From: Isoetes taiwanensis
Lineage: Eukaryota > Streptophyta > Lycopodiopsida > Isoetales > Isoetaceae
Assembly: GCA_021234155.1 (NCBI GenBank)
Contig: JAJEKV010000017.1
Location: 6,328,992-6,392,991, forward strand
Direction: 5' to 3'
Length of the DNA stretch: 64,000 nt
Under the pieces are notes generated by a model. The model saw only the letters and a list, made by a program, of their open reading frames with translations. It was not told where the DNA came from and did no database searches. Position numbers and translations under genes: made by a program. Shown here piece after piece: positions 12,501 to 25,559 of the stretch (its first letter is position 1; every line of letters begins with the position of its first letter).

Positions 12501-15500
12501 CCTCCGCAATGCCCGAACGACAAAACACTTTGGTTTCTACATCGCCCCGCATGACGCTTGGCGGTTTGATATGTTCTCGGGGACGGATGTTGGATTTTTG
12601 GACCTTCTCGGACAGGTTCCTTGAACAAAGGATTCAACGGTGGGATCACGGGAACCGAGATCGGGGAGTGTGGTCTTTAGCGTCACGCCCCGTGGGGAGC
12701 GCCGCCGGAAAGGCTGCCTCGGGAAGCTTTTTGGGGCTCGCCTCGGGTTCGGACTCTCCACTCTAATGAGGAGGCCTTGCAAGGTCCTGGCCTTGTTTGA
12801 CTTGGGCAAGTGTGCGGCTCGCCTGCCCAACAACAGTGCCGGACCGTTCTAATGCAAACTATTTGATCTAAACCTTATCCAAAATTTTTGAAAGTTGGCT
12901 GTATGTTGGCAATGACTTAGGAAGCTAGTGACACAAAATCAGAATTTAAGTCCGTACTATGCATTAATTACTTAATTTACTTAATGTCTTGCTACTACAA
13001 AAGTGGGGCTTGATTTCTAAGCGCCACAACGGGAGGAGTACAGGTCCAAACTCCATTCCGTCCATTTCCCCTTGCTTAGCGTTCTCAAGCGCATGTGATC
13101 GGCCACGCCCCAAGTGCAAAAGACCAAAACTTCGGCACCCAAAACGCCAAACCCCGCTAGAACACGGCAACTCATAGGGTTTACGTTTGATGGCTCTATC
13201 CTTGTCGATTTGACTAGGACCTTTTGGCGATGTCTTGGCGTAGAGGGGGTGTTGGACGCCAGCAGCACGGACCCTAAAAACCACCCGGGCGGCTTGCCCC
13301 AAAAGTCCTCTCGAAGGCCCCGGGCGAGGGGCGGGCAACTTCCCCTCTCGGAACCGTGATCTGTCTCGCGCCAATGGACTCGGAAGCGTCGACATTGCCC
13401 TAGGGACCAAGTTTTGTGGCGAAGCCCACCCCTTCTCGAAGAAGCGCCAAACAATCTCATGTGCAACACACTCGTAGTCAATTGGCCTAGGAGGTGGTGT
13501 TTGAATCTTTGCAATGTAGGGCGTAAGTGTTTCTTTCTTTTGCAAAACTGACCATGTAACTTGGTCCCTAGGATAATTTTGGCATTAGGGACGATCCTGG
13601 CGAAGTCGAATCGCCATTTCGAACCTCCGCAATGTCCGAACGACAAAACACTTTGGTTTCTACACCGTCGCCGCAGGGGGGCCAGCGGTTTGATATGTTC
13701 TCCGGGACGGATGTTGGATTTTTGGACCTTCTCGGACCAGGTTCCTTGAACAAAGGATTCAACGGTCGGATACGGGAACCGAGATCCGGGAGTGTGGTCT
13801 TTAGCGTACGCCCCCCCGGCGGAGCGCTGGCAGGAAAGGTTGCCTCGGGAAGCTTTTTGGGGCTCGCCTCCGGGGTTCGGACTCTCCCTCTATTGAGGAG
13901 GCCTTGCAAGGTCTGGCCTTGTTTGACTTGGGCAAGTGTGCACCGGCTCGGCTGCCCAACAACAGCTGCCGGACCGTTCTAATGCAAACTATTTGATCTA
14001 AACCTTATCCAAAATTTTTGAAAGTTGGCAGTATGTTGGCGATGACTTAGGAAGCTAGTGACAAAAATCAGAATTTAAGTCCGTACTATGCATTAATTAC
14101 TTAATTTACTTAATGTCTTGCTATGCTGCAAAGTGGGCCTTGACTTCTAACCGCCACAACGGAGGAGTACTGAGGTCCAAACTTCATTCCGTCGGTTCCC
14201 CTTGCAGCGTTCTCAATCGCATGTGATCGGCCCGCCCCAAGTGTAAAACACCAAAACTTCGGCAGCCAAAACGCAAACCCCTTTAGAACACGGCAACTCA
14301 TAGGGTTTACGTTTGGGAGGCTCTATCCTTGTCGATTTGACTAGGACCTTGGCGCCGTCTTGCGTAGAGGGGGTGTTGGCGCCGGAGAACGGACCCTAAA
14401 ACCACCCGGGAAGCAGCTTGCCCCAAAAGTCCTCTCCCGAAGGCCTCGATGCTGACGGGCAACTTCCCTCTCCGGGCAGTGATCCATCTCGCCAATGGAC
14501 TCAGAACGTCGACATTGCCCTAGGGACCAAGTTTTGTGGCCAGAAGCCCACCCCTTCTCGAAGAAGCGCCAAACTATCTCATGTGCAACACACTCGTAGT
14601 CAATTGGCCTAGGAGGTGGCTGCTGAATACTGCAATGTAGGGCGTAAGTGTTTCTTTCTTTTGCAAAACCCCGTGTAACTTGGTCCCTAGGGTAATTTTG
14701 GCATTCCGGACGATGTGGCGAAGTCGAATCGCCATTTCGGAGCCTCCGCAATGTCCGAACGACAAAACACTTTGGTTTCTACACTGTCGCCCGCAGGACG
14801 CTTCGCGGTTTGATATGTTCTCCCGGACGGATGTTGGATTTTTTTGGACCTTCTCGGACCAGGTTCCTTGAACAAAGGATTCAACGGTCGGATACGGGAA
14901 CCGAGATCCGGGAGTGTGGTCTTTAGCGTACGCCCCCCCGGCGGAGCGCTGCCAGGAAAGGCTGCCTCGGGAAGCTTTTTGGGGCTCGCCTCCTGGGGTT
15001 CGGACTCTCCACTCTAATGAGGAGGCCTTGCAAGGTCCTGGCATTGTTTGACTTGGGCAAGTGTGTCATTTCGGGCTGCCCAACAACAGCTGCCCGGACC
15101 GTTCTAACGCTAAACTATTTGATCTAAACCTTATCCAAAATTTTTGAAAGTTGGCTTTGTATGTTGGCAATGACTTAGGAAGCTAGGTGACAAAAATCAG
15201 AATTTAAGTCCGTACTATGCATTAATTACGAATTTCTGAATGTCTTGCTCTTTGCAAAAGTGGGCCTTGACTTCTAAGCGCCAACGGGAGGAGTGCAGGT
15301 CCAAACTCCATTCCGTCGAGTTCCCCTTGCTTCAGCGTTCTCAAGCGCATGTGATCGGCCACGCCCCAAGTGTAAAAGACCAAAACTTCGCAGCCAAAAG
15401 CGCAAAACCCCGCTAGAAACACGGCAACTCATAGGGTTTACGTTTGAGGCTCTATCCTTATCGATTTGACTAGGACCTTGCAGCCGGGTGTCTTGGCGTA

Positions 15501-18500
15501 GAGTGGGGGTGTTGATGCGAAGCACGGACCCTAAAACCACCCGAAGCGGCGTGCCCCAAAAGTCCTCTCCCGAAGGCCCCGGCGGACGGGCAACTTCCCC
15601 CTCTTCGGGAAGTGATCCGCTCTCGCCAATGGACTCTTAACGTCGAGATTGCCCTAGGGACCAAGTTTTGTGGCAGAAGCCCACCTCTTCTCGAAGAAGC
15701 CAAAGTATCTCATGTGCAACACACTCGTAGTCAATTGGCCTAGGAGGTGGTCACTGAATCTTTTGCAATGTAGGGCGTAAGTGTTTCTTTCTTTTGCAAA
15801 ACTGACCGTGTAACTTGGTCCCTAGGGTAATTTTGGCATTCCGTGACGATGTGGTTAAGTCAATCGCCATTTCGAACCTCCGCAATGCCCGAACGACAAA
15901 ACACTTTGGTTTCTACACGCCGCCGCATGATGACGCTTGGCGGTTTGATATGTTCTCCAGGACGGATGTTGGATTTTTGGACCTTCTCGGACCAGGTTCC
16001 TTGAACAAAGGATTCAACGGCCGGATACGGAACCGAGATCCGGAGTGTGGTCTTTAGCGCACGCCCCGCCCCGAGCATTTTGCCGAGAAAGGCTGCCTCG
16101 TGAAGCTTTTGGGGCTCGCCTCACGGGGTTAGGACTCTCCACTCTAATGAGGAGGCCTTGCAAGGTCCTGGCCTTGTTTGACTTGGGCAAGTGTGCCAGC
16201 TCTGGGTGCCCAACAACAAAGCTGCCCGGACCGTTCTAATGCAAACTATTTGATCTAAACCTTATCCAAAATTTTTGAAAGTTGGCTCGTATGTTGGCAA
16301 TGACTTAAGAAGCTAGCTGACACAAAATCAGAATTTAAGTCCGTACTATGCATTAATTACGAATTTCATTTAATGTCTTTGCTACCGCAAAACGGGCCTT
16401 GACTTCTAACCGCCACAACGGAGGAGGCTGGTCCAAACTCCATTCCGTCGGTTCCCCTTGCTTCGCGTTCTCAAACCGCATGTGATCGGCCACGCCCCAA
16501 GTGCAAAAAGACAAACTTCGGCACCCAAAAACGCAAACCCCCGCTGGGAACACGGCAACTCATAGGGTTTACGTTTGAGGCTCTATCCTTGTCGATTTGA
16601 CTAGGACCTTCGCCGCGTCTTGGCGTAGAGGGGGTGTTGACCTTGAGCACGGACCCTAAAAACCACCCGGAAGCGGCTTGCCCCAAAAGTCCTCTCCGGA
16701 AGGCCCTAGCGGCGGACGAGCAACTTTCCCTCCGAACCGCGTGATGCCTCTCTCGCCAATGGACTTAACTTCGACATTGCCCTAGGGACCAAGTTTTGTG
16801 GCCGAAGCCCACCCCTTCTCGGAAGCGCCAAACTATCTCATGTGCAACACACTTTCGTAGTCAATTGGCCTAGGAGGTGGGCTGGCTGAATCCGCAATGT
16901 AGGGCGTAAGTGTTTCTTTCTTTTGCAAAACTGACCTTGTAACTTGGTCCCTAGGGTAATTTTGGCATTCGGGACGATATGGCTTAAGTCGAAACGCCAT
17001 TTCGGAGACCTCCCGCAATGTCCGAACGACAAAACACTTTGGTTTCTACAATCGCCGCCTGCGGGATGCTTCGGTTTGATATGTTCTCCCCGGGGACGGA
17101 TGTTGGATTTTTGGACCTTCTCGGACCAGGTTCCTTGAACAAAGGATTCAACGGCCGGATCACGGGAACCAAGATCCGGAGTGTGGTCTTTAGCGCGCCC
17201 CGGTGAGCTGCCGCGAGAAAGGCTGCCTCGGGGAAGCTTTTGGGGCTCGCCTCCCGGGGTTCGGACTCTCCCCTCTAATGAGGAGGCCTTGCAAGGTCCT
17301 GGCCTTGTTTGACTTGGGCAAGTGTGCTAGTTTCGCCGCCCAACAACAGCTGCCCGGACCGTTCTAATGCAAACTATTTGATCTAAACCTTATCCAAAAA
17401 TTTTGGAAGTTGGCTGTATATGTTGGCGATGACTTAGGAAACTAGTGACAAAAATCAGAATTTAAGTCCGTACTATGCATTAATTACGAATTTCTGAATG
17501 TCTTGCTACCGCAAAAGTGGGCCTTGACTTCTAAGCGCCACAACGGAGAGGAGTACAGGTCCAAACTCCATTCCGCGGGTTCCCTTTGCTTCATAAGCGT
17601 TCTCAATCGCATGTGATCGGCCACGCCCCAAGTGTAAAAGACCAAACTTCGGCAGCCAAAACGCCAAACCCCCGCTAGAACCCTCACAACTCATAGGGTT
17701 TACGTTTGAGGCTCTATCCTTATCAGATTTGACTAGGACCTTGCGCCGTGTCTTGGCGTAGAGTGGGGTGTGTTGATGCCGAGCCACGGACCCTAAAACC
17801 ACCCGAAGCGGCAGGTGCCCCAAAAGTCCTCTCTCGAAGGCCCCGCGACCGGATTGGGCAACTTCCCTCTTCGAACTGCGGGATGCCTCTCTCGCCAATG
17901 GACTCGGAACGTCGAGATTGCCCTAGGGACCAAGTTTTGTGGTAGAAGCCCACCTCTTTCTCAAGAAGCCAAAGTATCTCATGTGCAACACACACTCGTA
18001 GTCAATTGGCCTAGGAGGTGGTTTGTTGAATACCGCAATGTAGGGCGTAAGTGTTTCTTTCTTTTGCAAAACCGACCGCGGTAACTTGGTCCCTAGGTTA
18101 ATTTTGGCATTCGGACGATGTGGCGAAGTCGAATCGCCATTTGAACCTCCGCAATGCCCGAACGACAAAACACTTTGGTTTCTAACGTCGCCCCGCATGA
18201 CGCTTAGCGGTTTGATATGTTCTCCGGACGGATGTTGGATTTTTGGACCTTCTCGGACCAGGTTCCTTGAACAAAGGATTCAACGGCCGGATACGGAACC
18301 GAGATCGGGAGTGTGGTCTTTAGCGTCGCATTTCCGGGCGAGCCGCGAGAAAGGCGCCTCGGGGAAGCTTTTGGGGCTCGCCTCCTGGGGTTCGGACTCT
18401 CCACTCTAATGAGGAGGCCTTGCAAGGTCTTGGCCTTGTTTGACTTGGGCAAGTGTGCGGCTTCGGTACTGCCCAACAACAGCTGCCGGACCGTTCTAAT

Positions 18501-21500
18501 GCAAACTATTTGATCTAAACCTTATCCAAAATTTTTGAAAGTTGGCCTGTATGTTGGCAATGACTTAGGAAGCTAGCTGACACAAAATCAGAATTTAAGT
18601 CCGTACTATGCATTAATTACGAATTTACGAATGTCTTGCTACTACAAAAGTGGGGCTTGATTTCTAACTGCCACAACGGGAGGAGTACAGGTCCAAACTC
18701 CATTCCGTCGGGTTCCCCTTGCTTCGCGTTCTCTCAATCGCATGTGATCGGCCACGTCCCAAGTGCAAAAGACCAAAACTTCGGCACCCAAAAAACGCAA
18801 ACCCCGCTAGAACACGGCAACTCATAGGGTTTACGTTTGATGGGCTCTATCCTTGTCGATTTGACTAGGACCTTTGCTCGCCGTCTTGACGTGAGGGGGT
18901 GTTGACGCCGAGCACGGACCCTAAAACCACCCTAAGCAGCTTGCCCCAAAAGTCCTCTCCTCAAGGCCTCGGCGAGGGGGTGCAACTTCCCTCTCCCGGA
19001 ATCGGGTGATCTGTCTCGCCAATGGACTCGAACGCCGACATTGCCCTAGGGACCAAGTTTTGTGGCGAGGAAGCCCACCCCTTCTCGAAGAAGCCAAACA
19101 ATCTCATGTGCAACACACTCGTAGTCAATTGGCCTAGGAGGTGGTCAGCTTTGAATCGCAATGTAGGGCGTAAGTGTTTCTTTCTTTTGCAAAACCGACC
19201 ATGTAACTTGGTCCCTAGAATAATTTTGGCATTTAGGATGATGTATAAGTCGAATCGCCATTTCGAGCCTCGCAATGTCCGAACGACAAAACACTTTGGT
19301 TTCTAATCGTCGCCGCTAGACGCCTTGGGTTTGATATGTTCTCGGGACGGATGTTGGATTTTTGGACCTTCTCGGACCAGGTTCCTTGAACAAAGGATTC
19401 AACGGGCCGGATCACGGGAACCGAGATCCGGGAGTGTGGTCTTTAGCGTCACGCCCGGTGAGCGCTGGCGGAAAGGTTGCCTCGGGGAAGCTTTTTGGGG
19501 CTCGCCTCTGGGGTTGGACTCTCCCCTCTATTGAGGAGGCCTTGCAAGGTCCCTGGCCTTGTTTGACTTGGGCAAGTGTGCGGCTTTCGGCTGCCCAACA
19601 ACAGCTGCCCGGACCGTTCTAATGCAAACTATTTGATCTAAACCTTATCCAATTTTTTTTGAAAGTTGGCCTGTATGTTGGCGATGACTTAGGAAGCTAG
19701 TGACAAAAAATCAGAATTTAAGTCCGTTACTATGCATTAATTACGAATTTACGAATGTCTTGCTACCGCAAAAGTGGGCCTTGACTTCTAACCGCCACAA
19801 CGGAGGAGTACAGGTCCAAACTTCATTCCGTCGGTTCCCCCTTGCTTCGTTCTCAACTGCATGTGATCGGCCACGCCCCAAGTGTAAAACACCAAAACTT
19901 CTAGAGCCAAAACGCAAACCCCGCTAGAACTGGCAACTCATAGGGTTTACGCGTTTGAGGCTCTATCCTTGTCGATTTGACTAGGACCTTGCGCCGTGGT
20001 CTTGACGTAGAGGGGGTGTTGACGCCAGAGAACGGACCCTAAAACCACCAGGAAGCGGCTTGCCCCAAAAGTCCTCTCCAGAAGGCCTCCCGATGACGGA
20101 CGGGCAACTTCCCCTCTCCGGGCCGTGATCCGTCTCTCGCCAATGGACTGAGAACGTCGAGATTGCCCTAGGGACCAAGTTTTGTGGCGAAGCCCACCCC
20201 TTCTCGAAGAAGCGCCAAAGTATCTCATGTGCAACACACTCGTAGTCAATTGGCCTAGGAGGTGGTGGCTGAATCTTGCGCAATGTAGGGCGTAAGTGTT
20301 TTCTTTCTTTTGCAAACCGGCCGTGTAACTTGTTCCCTAGGGTAATTTTGGCATTCCGCACGATATGTGGCTTAAGTCAATCGCCATTTCGAACCTCCTA
20401 TAATGTCCGAACGACAAAACACTTTGGTTTCTACAGCATGCCGCCTCGCATGGCGGCAGCGGTTTGATATGTTCTCCGGGACGGATGTTGGATTTTTTGG
20501 ACCTTCCGGACCAGGTTCCTTGAACAAAGGATTCAGCGGGCCGGATACGGAACCGAGATCCGGAGTGTGGTCTTTAGCGTGACGCCCGGCGAGCGCCGGA
20601 AAAAGGCTGCCTCGGGAAGCTTTTGGGGGCTCGCCTCCGGGGTTCGGACTCTCCACTCTAATGAGGAGGCCTTGCAAGGTCCCGGCATTGTTTGACTTAG
20701 GCAAGTGTGCCATTTCGGCCGCCCAACAACAAAGCTGCCGGGACCGTTCTAACGCAAACTATTTGATCTAAACCTTATCCAAAATTTTTGAAAGTTGGCC
20801 TGTATGTTGGCAATGACTTAGGAAGCTAGCCGACAAAAATCAGAATTTAAGTCCGTACTATGCATTAATTACGAATTTACGAATGTCTTGCTCTTTGCAA
20901 AAGTGGGCCTTGACTTCTAACCGCCACAACGGAGGAGTATGTGTCCAAACTCCATTCCGTCGGTTCCTTGCTTCGTTCTCAATCGCATGTGATCGGCCAC
21001 GCCCCAAGTGCAAAAGACCAAAACTTAAGCACCCAAAACGCAAACCCCGCTAGAACACGGCAACTCATAGGGTTTACGTTTGGAGGCTCTATCCTTGTCG
21101 ATTTGACTAGGAGGACCTTGCCGCGGTCTTGACATAGAGGGGGTGTTGACGCCTTGAGCACGGACCCTAAAACCACCCCGGAAGCAGCTTGCCCCTAAAA
21201 GTCCTCTCCCGAAGGCCCGGGCGACGGACGAGCAACTTTCCTCTGGGGAACCGTGATCCGCTCGCCAATGGACTCGAACTTCGACATTGCCCTAGGGACC
21301 AAGTTTTGTGGCCGAAGCCCACCCCTTCTCGAAGAAGCCAAACTATCTCATGTGCAACACACTCGTAGTCAATTGGCCTAGGAGGTGGGCTGGCGAATCA
21401 ACCGCAATGTAGGGCGAAGTGTTTCTTTCTTTTGCAAAACTGACCGCGGTAACTTGGTCCCTAGGGTAATTTTGGCATTAGGACGATATGGCTAAGTCGA

Positions 21501-22625
21501 AAACGCCATTTCGAGCCTCTCGCGAATGTCCGAACGACAAAAACACTTTGGTTTCTACTTAATCGCCGCCCGCAGGATGCTTCAGCGGTTTGATATGTTC
21601 TCCGGGCCGGATGTTGGATTTTTGGACCTTCTCGGACCAGGTTCCTTGAACAAAGGATTAAACGGCCGGATACGGGGAACCGAGATCGGGAGTGTGGTCT
21701 TTAGCGTCACGCCCCGTGCGGGCTATTTGCGCCAGAAAGTCGTCTCGAGAAGCTTTTGGGGCTCACCTCCGGGGTTCGAGACTCTCCCCTCTAATGAGGA
21801 GGCCTTGCAAGGTCCTGGCCTTGTTTGACTTGGGCAAGTGTGCCGACGGCCCAACAACAGCTGCCTGCACCGTTCTAATGCAAACTATTTGATCTAAACC
21901 TTATCCAAAATTTTTGAAAGTTGGCCTGTATGTTGGCGATGACTTAGGAAGCTAGCTGACAAAAATCAGAATTTAAGTCCCGTACTATGCATTAATTACG
22001 AATTTATTTAATGTCTTGCTCTTTGCAAAAGTGGGCCTTGACTTCTAAGCGGCAACGGGAGGAGTACAGGTCCAAACTCCATTCTCGCCGGTTCCCCTTG
22101 CTTGGCGTTCTCAACTACATGTGATCGGCCACGTCCCAAGTGCAAAAGACCAAAACTCGGCACCCAAAATGCAAACCCTGCTAGAACCTGGCAACTCATA
22201 GAGTTTACGTTTCGGAGGCTCTATCCTTGTCAGATTTGACTAGGACCTTGCGCCTTGTCTTGACGTAGAGGGGGGGTGTTGACGCCAGAGCACGGACCCT
22301 AAAAACCACCCGGAAGCAGCTTGCCCCAAAAGTCCTCTCCCGAAGGCCCTGGCGACGGACGGGCAACTTCCCCTCTCCGGGCAGTGATTCGGCTCGCCAA
22401 TGGACTCGGAGAACGTCGACATTGCCCTAGGGACCAAGTTTTAGGCCGTAAGGCCACCCCTTCTCGAAGAAGCGCCAAACTATCTCATGTCCAACACACT
22501 CTCGTAGTCAATTGGCCTAGGAGGTGGGCTGGCGAATCTTGCAATGTAGGGTGTAAGTGTGTCGTTGTTTTGCAAAACTGACCGTGTAACTTGGTCCCTA
22601 GGGTAATTTTGGCATTCAAAACGAT
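3579..22625. repeat. Satellite-like tandem array: 17 units of about 1.12 kb
   Basis: Landmarks occur once per unit: GTCGAATCGCCATTTCGA, GATATGTTCTCGGGACGG, TATGCATTAATTA and CATAGGGTTTACGTTTG. Units begin near 3579, 4710, 5828, 6937, 8031, 9148, 10250, 11348, 12482, 13604, 14721, 15857, 16987, 18127, 19249, 20375 and 21496. The last unit ends near 22617-22625, so the array is close to 17.0 whole units. Three subfamilies can be told apart by CAAACTATCTC, CAAAGTATCTC or CAAACAATCTC near the unit end, and linked changes (TCGACATTG against TCGAGATTG) agree. Small indels are frequent and break every frame, so the many short ORFs here are not genes. AT-rich blocks are well conserved, while short GC-rich spots between them vary. 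I see no similarity to 5S or 45S rDNA. Confidence 0.95.
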
Positions 22626-23207
22626 AAGCTGGCTGTCGGTCTTAATTTTTTTTTCGCACCTTTAAAAAAAAAAAAAAAAAGAGTGACGCCGTTGAACGAC
22701 GTTGCTTACGTGGCGGCTCTGGCGACAATAGCATGGCATGGGACGATCCCGCCACACGGGCAAAAACCGCCGCCACGCCGGATATTATAAGCGTCGTTTA
22801 ACGGCGTCATCGTCGACGTGGGGACACTTTGGCGTGCCCGACTGGCATGTCGCCAAGCCACGGTGGACCGGGTCACGTCGATTTTTAGTCGCCGTTCAAC
22901 GACGTCATGTCGACGTGGCAGAACACAGTGGCGTGCCAGCATGGCATGTCAGCAAGCCACGCAGCCGGATGTGCCACGCCAGATCCACGAGACGATGTTA
23001 AACGACGTTTTGTGCACGTGGCACGACACGCACGCTTGCCAGCGTGGCGCTAGCACCATGCCACGCAGGCATGGTGGACACGTCAGCTCTGTGTGGCGTC
23101 GTTGAACGACGTCACCGTCGTCAAACGACGTTGTCGTCGTTCCTCGACGATTTGACGTCGTTCAATGACCTCTAGACGTCGTTGAAGGTCGACTATCCCT
23201 TGTAGTG
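22626..23207. mobile_element. One end of a CACTA (En/Spm-type) DNA transposon
   Basis: The right edge reads, on the minus strand, CACTACAAGGGATAG (23207-23193), the typical CACTA terminal sequence. The adjoining 500 bp carries many short subterminal repeats in both orientations around TTGAACGACGTC (about 22688, 22791, 22889, 22994, 23098, 23122, 23150, 23175). Such subterminal repeats are where CACTA transposases bind in known elements. The matching opposite end was not found, so the element is truncated, or it encloses or abuts the satellite array. An A17 tract lies at about 22663-22680. Confidence 0.8.
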
Positions 23208-23398
23208 TTTCCAGTCCATATTATTAAGAACCAACTTAAATATCTTTGATCATAACCTGCAAGCGTGAACATGACAAGAAGAAATGAGTCATAATAATAA
23301 ATAAGAAGACTAGCTGTCCTATAGAATACATGGATACCCTTAAGACCACATATTGTGTGATAACTAATTCCAATGGGCCTAAGCAAAAGCTCTCATAG

Positions 23399-24184
23399 TT
23401 GATTGTTCATTATAACTACGTTATTTTGGATGACCCTAACACATGTCTAGCCACTAATTTCCCTAAGTTAGCCAAGCAATGGACTAACAGTGGAATAATC
23501 TATATAAGGGATATTATTGATGATTTTGTCTACCAAGATTCCAATCTAGCAGGTTTAGGGGATGACTCCAGGCAGCTTTTCAATAGTATCTCTCAGAGAT
23601 TGGCATTTGGAGAATGGCATGATACTAATGTATTTTGGCATATTAATGGATTTTGTGGTTATAGAGTGAACCTGGCCTACATGTATCTTAACAGGAACCA
23701 AGAAATATCCATTCACATGAAATGGAATATTGATCCTGACAGAGTATTCAGGAACTTGACCTTTATGTGGAAAAGTCCAATTCATCCAAAAATCAAGGCT
23801 TTCATGTGGCAGCTTTGGCATAAAGCCCTTGCTACCAACAGGAAGAGACGGAGGCTCAACATGTCTAATTCTGACATTTGTGTTAGGTGTTTGCAGGATC
23901 GGGAAGATGAAGCACATCTATTTAAAAATTGCCTATGGGCAGAATGGACTCTAGAGTTAGCAGAAACTGAGCTGAATATTCCTGGCTTGTCCAATATGCA
24001 AACTATAGAACTCTTCTTCCCTGATAACCCAGTCAAATGGAGGAGGTATATTCTCCCATGGAGAATGTGGAAAGGAAGAAATACCTTGATTTTCAAGGAG
24101 GAAGTCATTTGGCCCAATGCCATTATTAAGCAGGCCCAATATGATATAAATTGGGTTTTGGAAGTGTACGGGAATCAGAATTAA
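23399..24184 (+). pseudogene. LINE (non-LTR retrotransposon) 3' fragment with zf-RVT domain
   Basis: An open frame of about 261 codons matches the C-terminal part of a plant LINE ORF2. Residues around 120-150 give the FMWKSPIHPKIKAFMWQLWH block typical just before the zf-RVT zinc knuckle. The knuckle itself follows as C-x2-C (ICVRC), then a histidine in EDEAHLF, then C in KNCLWAEW. A downstream WR.YILPWRMWKGRNTLIF segment also fits the family. The reverse transcriptase and endonuclease parts are absent; sequence upstream of 23399 belongs to the CACTA end. The fragment is therefore 5'-truncated, as is common for LINEs. No RNase H domain is evident downstream. Confidence 0.8.
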
Positions 24185-24242
24185 AGCTCAATTCTTTTCT
24201 TTAATGCTGGTTTTCTTTCTGTTTGCAGGTAATACTCTGATT

Positions 24243-24551
24243 ATGTTTAAAAGGCTAAGGTGGAAAAGGATGAATCTCCATGCGAATGCATTATGGCTCA
24301 CACAGTTTGGAGTTGAAGTTCCTAACGAGCACGAGGAAGAGTGTCAATGCAATTGTGCCTGCACCTCCTATTTTGATGAGAAAAGATACATCCTATGCAC
24401 TGCAAAAGACAAGAAGGACAGATTCAATCCAGGAAAGGCTCATCTGTGCAGATGCCCTTATTGCCTATTCATTGTGGCTAATAAGGGAATGGGAAGGAAG
24501 GACCATTCTAAGAGGGAGCCTAAGAAAAGAAGATTTTCGGGTGAACACTGA
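24243..24551 (+). CDS. Small Cys-rich hypothetical protein (about 102 aa)
   Basis: Open from an ATG at 24243 to a stop at 24551. I do not recognise it. The middle holds a cysteine cluster (ECQCNCAC), then about 20 residues later another (LCRCPYC), spaced as a possible zinc-binding pair, followed by a basic C-terminus (KREPKKRRF). It starts about 60 bp after the LINE fragment, after a splice-acceptor-like TTTCTGTTTGCAG at about 24217-24229, so it could be a downstream exon, a captured host exon or a chance ORF. A second overlapping frame is open here too, which lowers confidence. Confidence 0.35.
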   Translation: MFKRLRWKRMNLHANALWLTQFGVEVPNEHEEECQCNCACTSYFDEKRYILCTAKDKKDRFNPGKAHLCRCPYCLFIVANKGMGRKDHSKREPKKRRFSGEH

Positions 24552-25540
24552 TCACCTGGCTAATCCTAAAACCAGCTGTTATGTCTTTTTGAAACTGCCA
24601 AAAACTTTTATGCTCTATTTTTGAATTTGGATAGTTCGGTTTTATCAGGTCACTAACCTACCCTTTCCTAGTTATTTTCTAAAAAAGCTTTTAATAGCTC
24701 CCTATGTACTTTTATCATACGGATTTAATATATACTTCAGCCTTCAATTAAAAAATAAACTAAGTTGGCTGGCATTCAGAATGCAAACATAACTTTTATC
24801 TTCCTGCATGCAGTTCTACACATTTAGTGAGTGACCACCCTTTCCAGGAAAATGCACATAATGGATCCCTTGTACGCTTCTCAGAATCTCGAACCAATCA
24901 AAGTCCCAAAATTAATTGCAACTCGTCGATGGTATATAGGGCAGCATTGCACCACTGAAAACACTAATGACGTAATCAAAACTCTTGTATCTAGCTCTTC
25001 CTTCCATGCTTCAAGAAGAATGTCTGTCTTTGTCTTATCTTGATCTTTTAAGGCCAAATCCGTGAGACTGAGTAGCATGACGTATATGTTCGTTGTTCCC
25101 ATCAATTTGCGTCTAACTTTGACATATCATCAAAAGAATGTTTTTCAACCACTTCATGTACTAGTGGTGTTTTCTGTTGTGTAGAACTGACAAGAACTTT
25201 GCCAAGTCTCTTTTTTGATGGGCTTGATGACTGCATGGGTCATGTAGTTTCAGTTATTGCTGCGTCTGCATCGGGGAAACACATTTACTAGTTATAATGT
25301 TAGAAAAACAAATCATTCTAATAAAATAAATTACAACAAACATTTTAAATATAAAGAGGCAAAGTATATGCTTACAAACTCCTAATTCATAGCTCACTGT
25401 TATATGCCTTTACAAATATTCTCAAAGAACAGTTCCCACTGAATTCTACAAAAGAATACTTCTTCATCTATACATATATAATCTATTATATCGATAGGGA
25501 CGCCCACGTGGCAGCAAATTGTACATTGTAACATTAACGC
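24552..25540. other. Intergenic, nothing recognised
   Basis: AT-rich sequence with no conserved frame, RNA gene or repeat that I can support. Confidence 0.4.
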
Positions 25541-25559
25541 ATGTTTTTCCCAGATTTTT

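Noticed and set aside
3579..22625. Dozens of 60-200 codon ORFs in the satellite (for example MVPRVILAF..., MQGLLIRGE...)
   Set aside because: They recur only because the units recur. Frames change from unit to unit through small indels, so no protein is conserved.
3579..22625. rDNA or snRNA cluster
   Set aside because: Unit length fits an rRNA spacer, but I find none of the conserved 5S, 18S, U1, U2 or U6 blocks.
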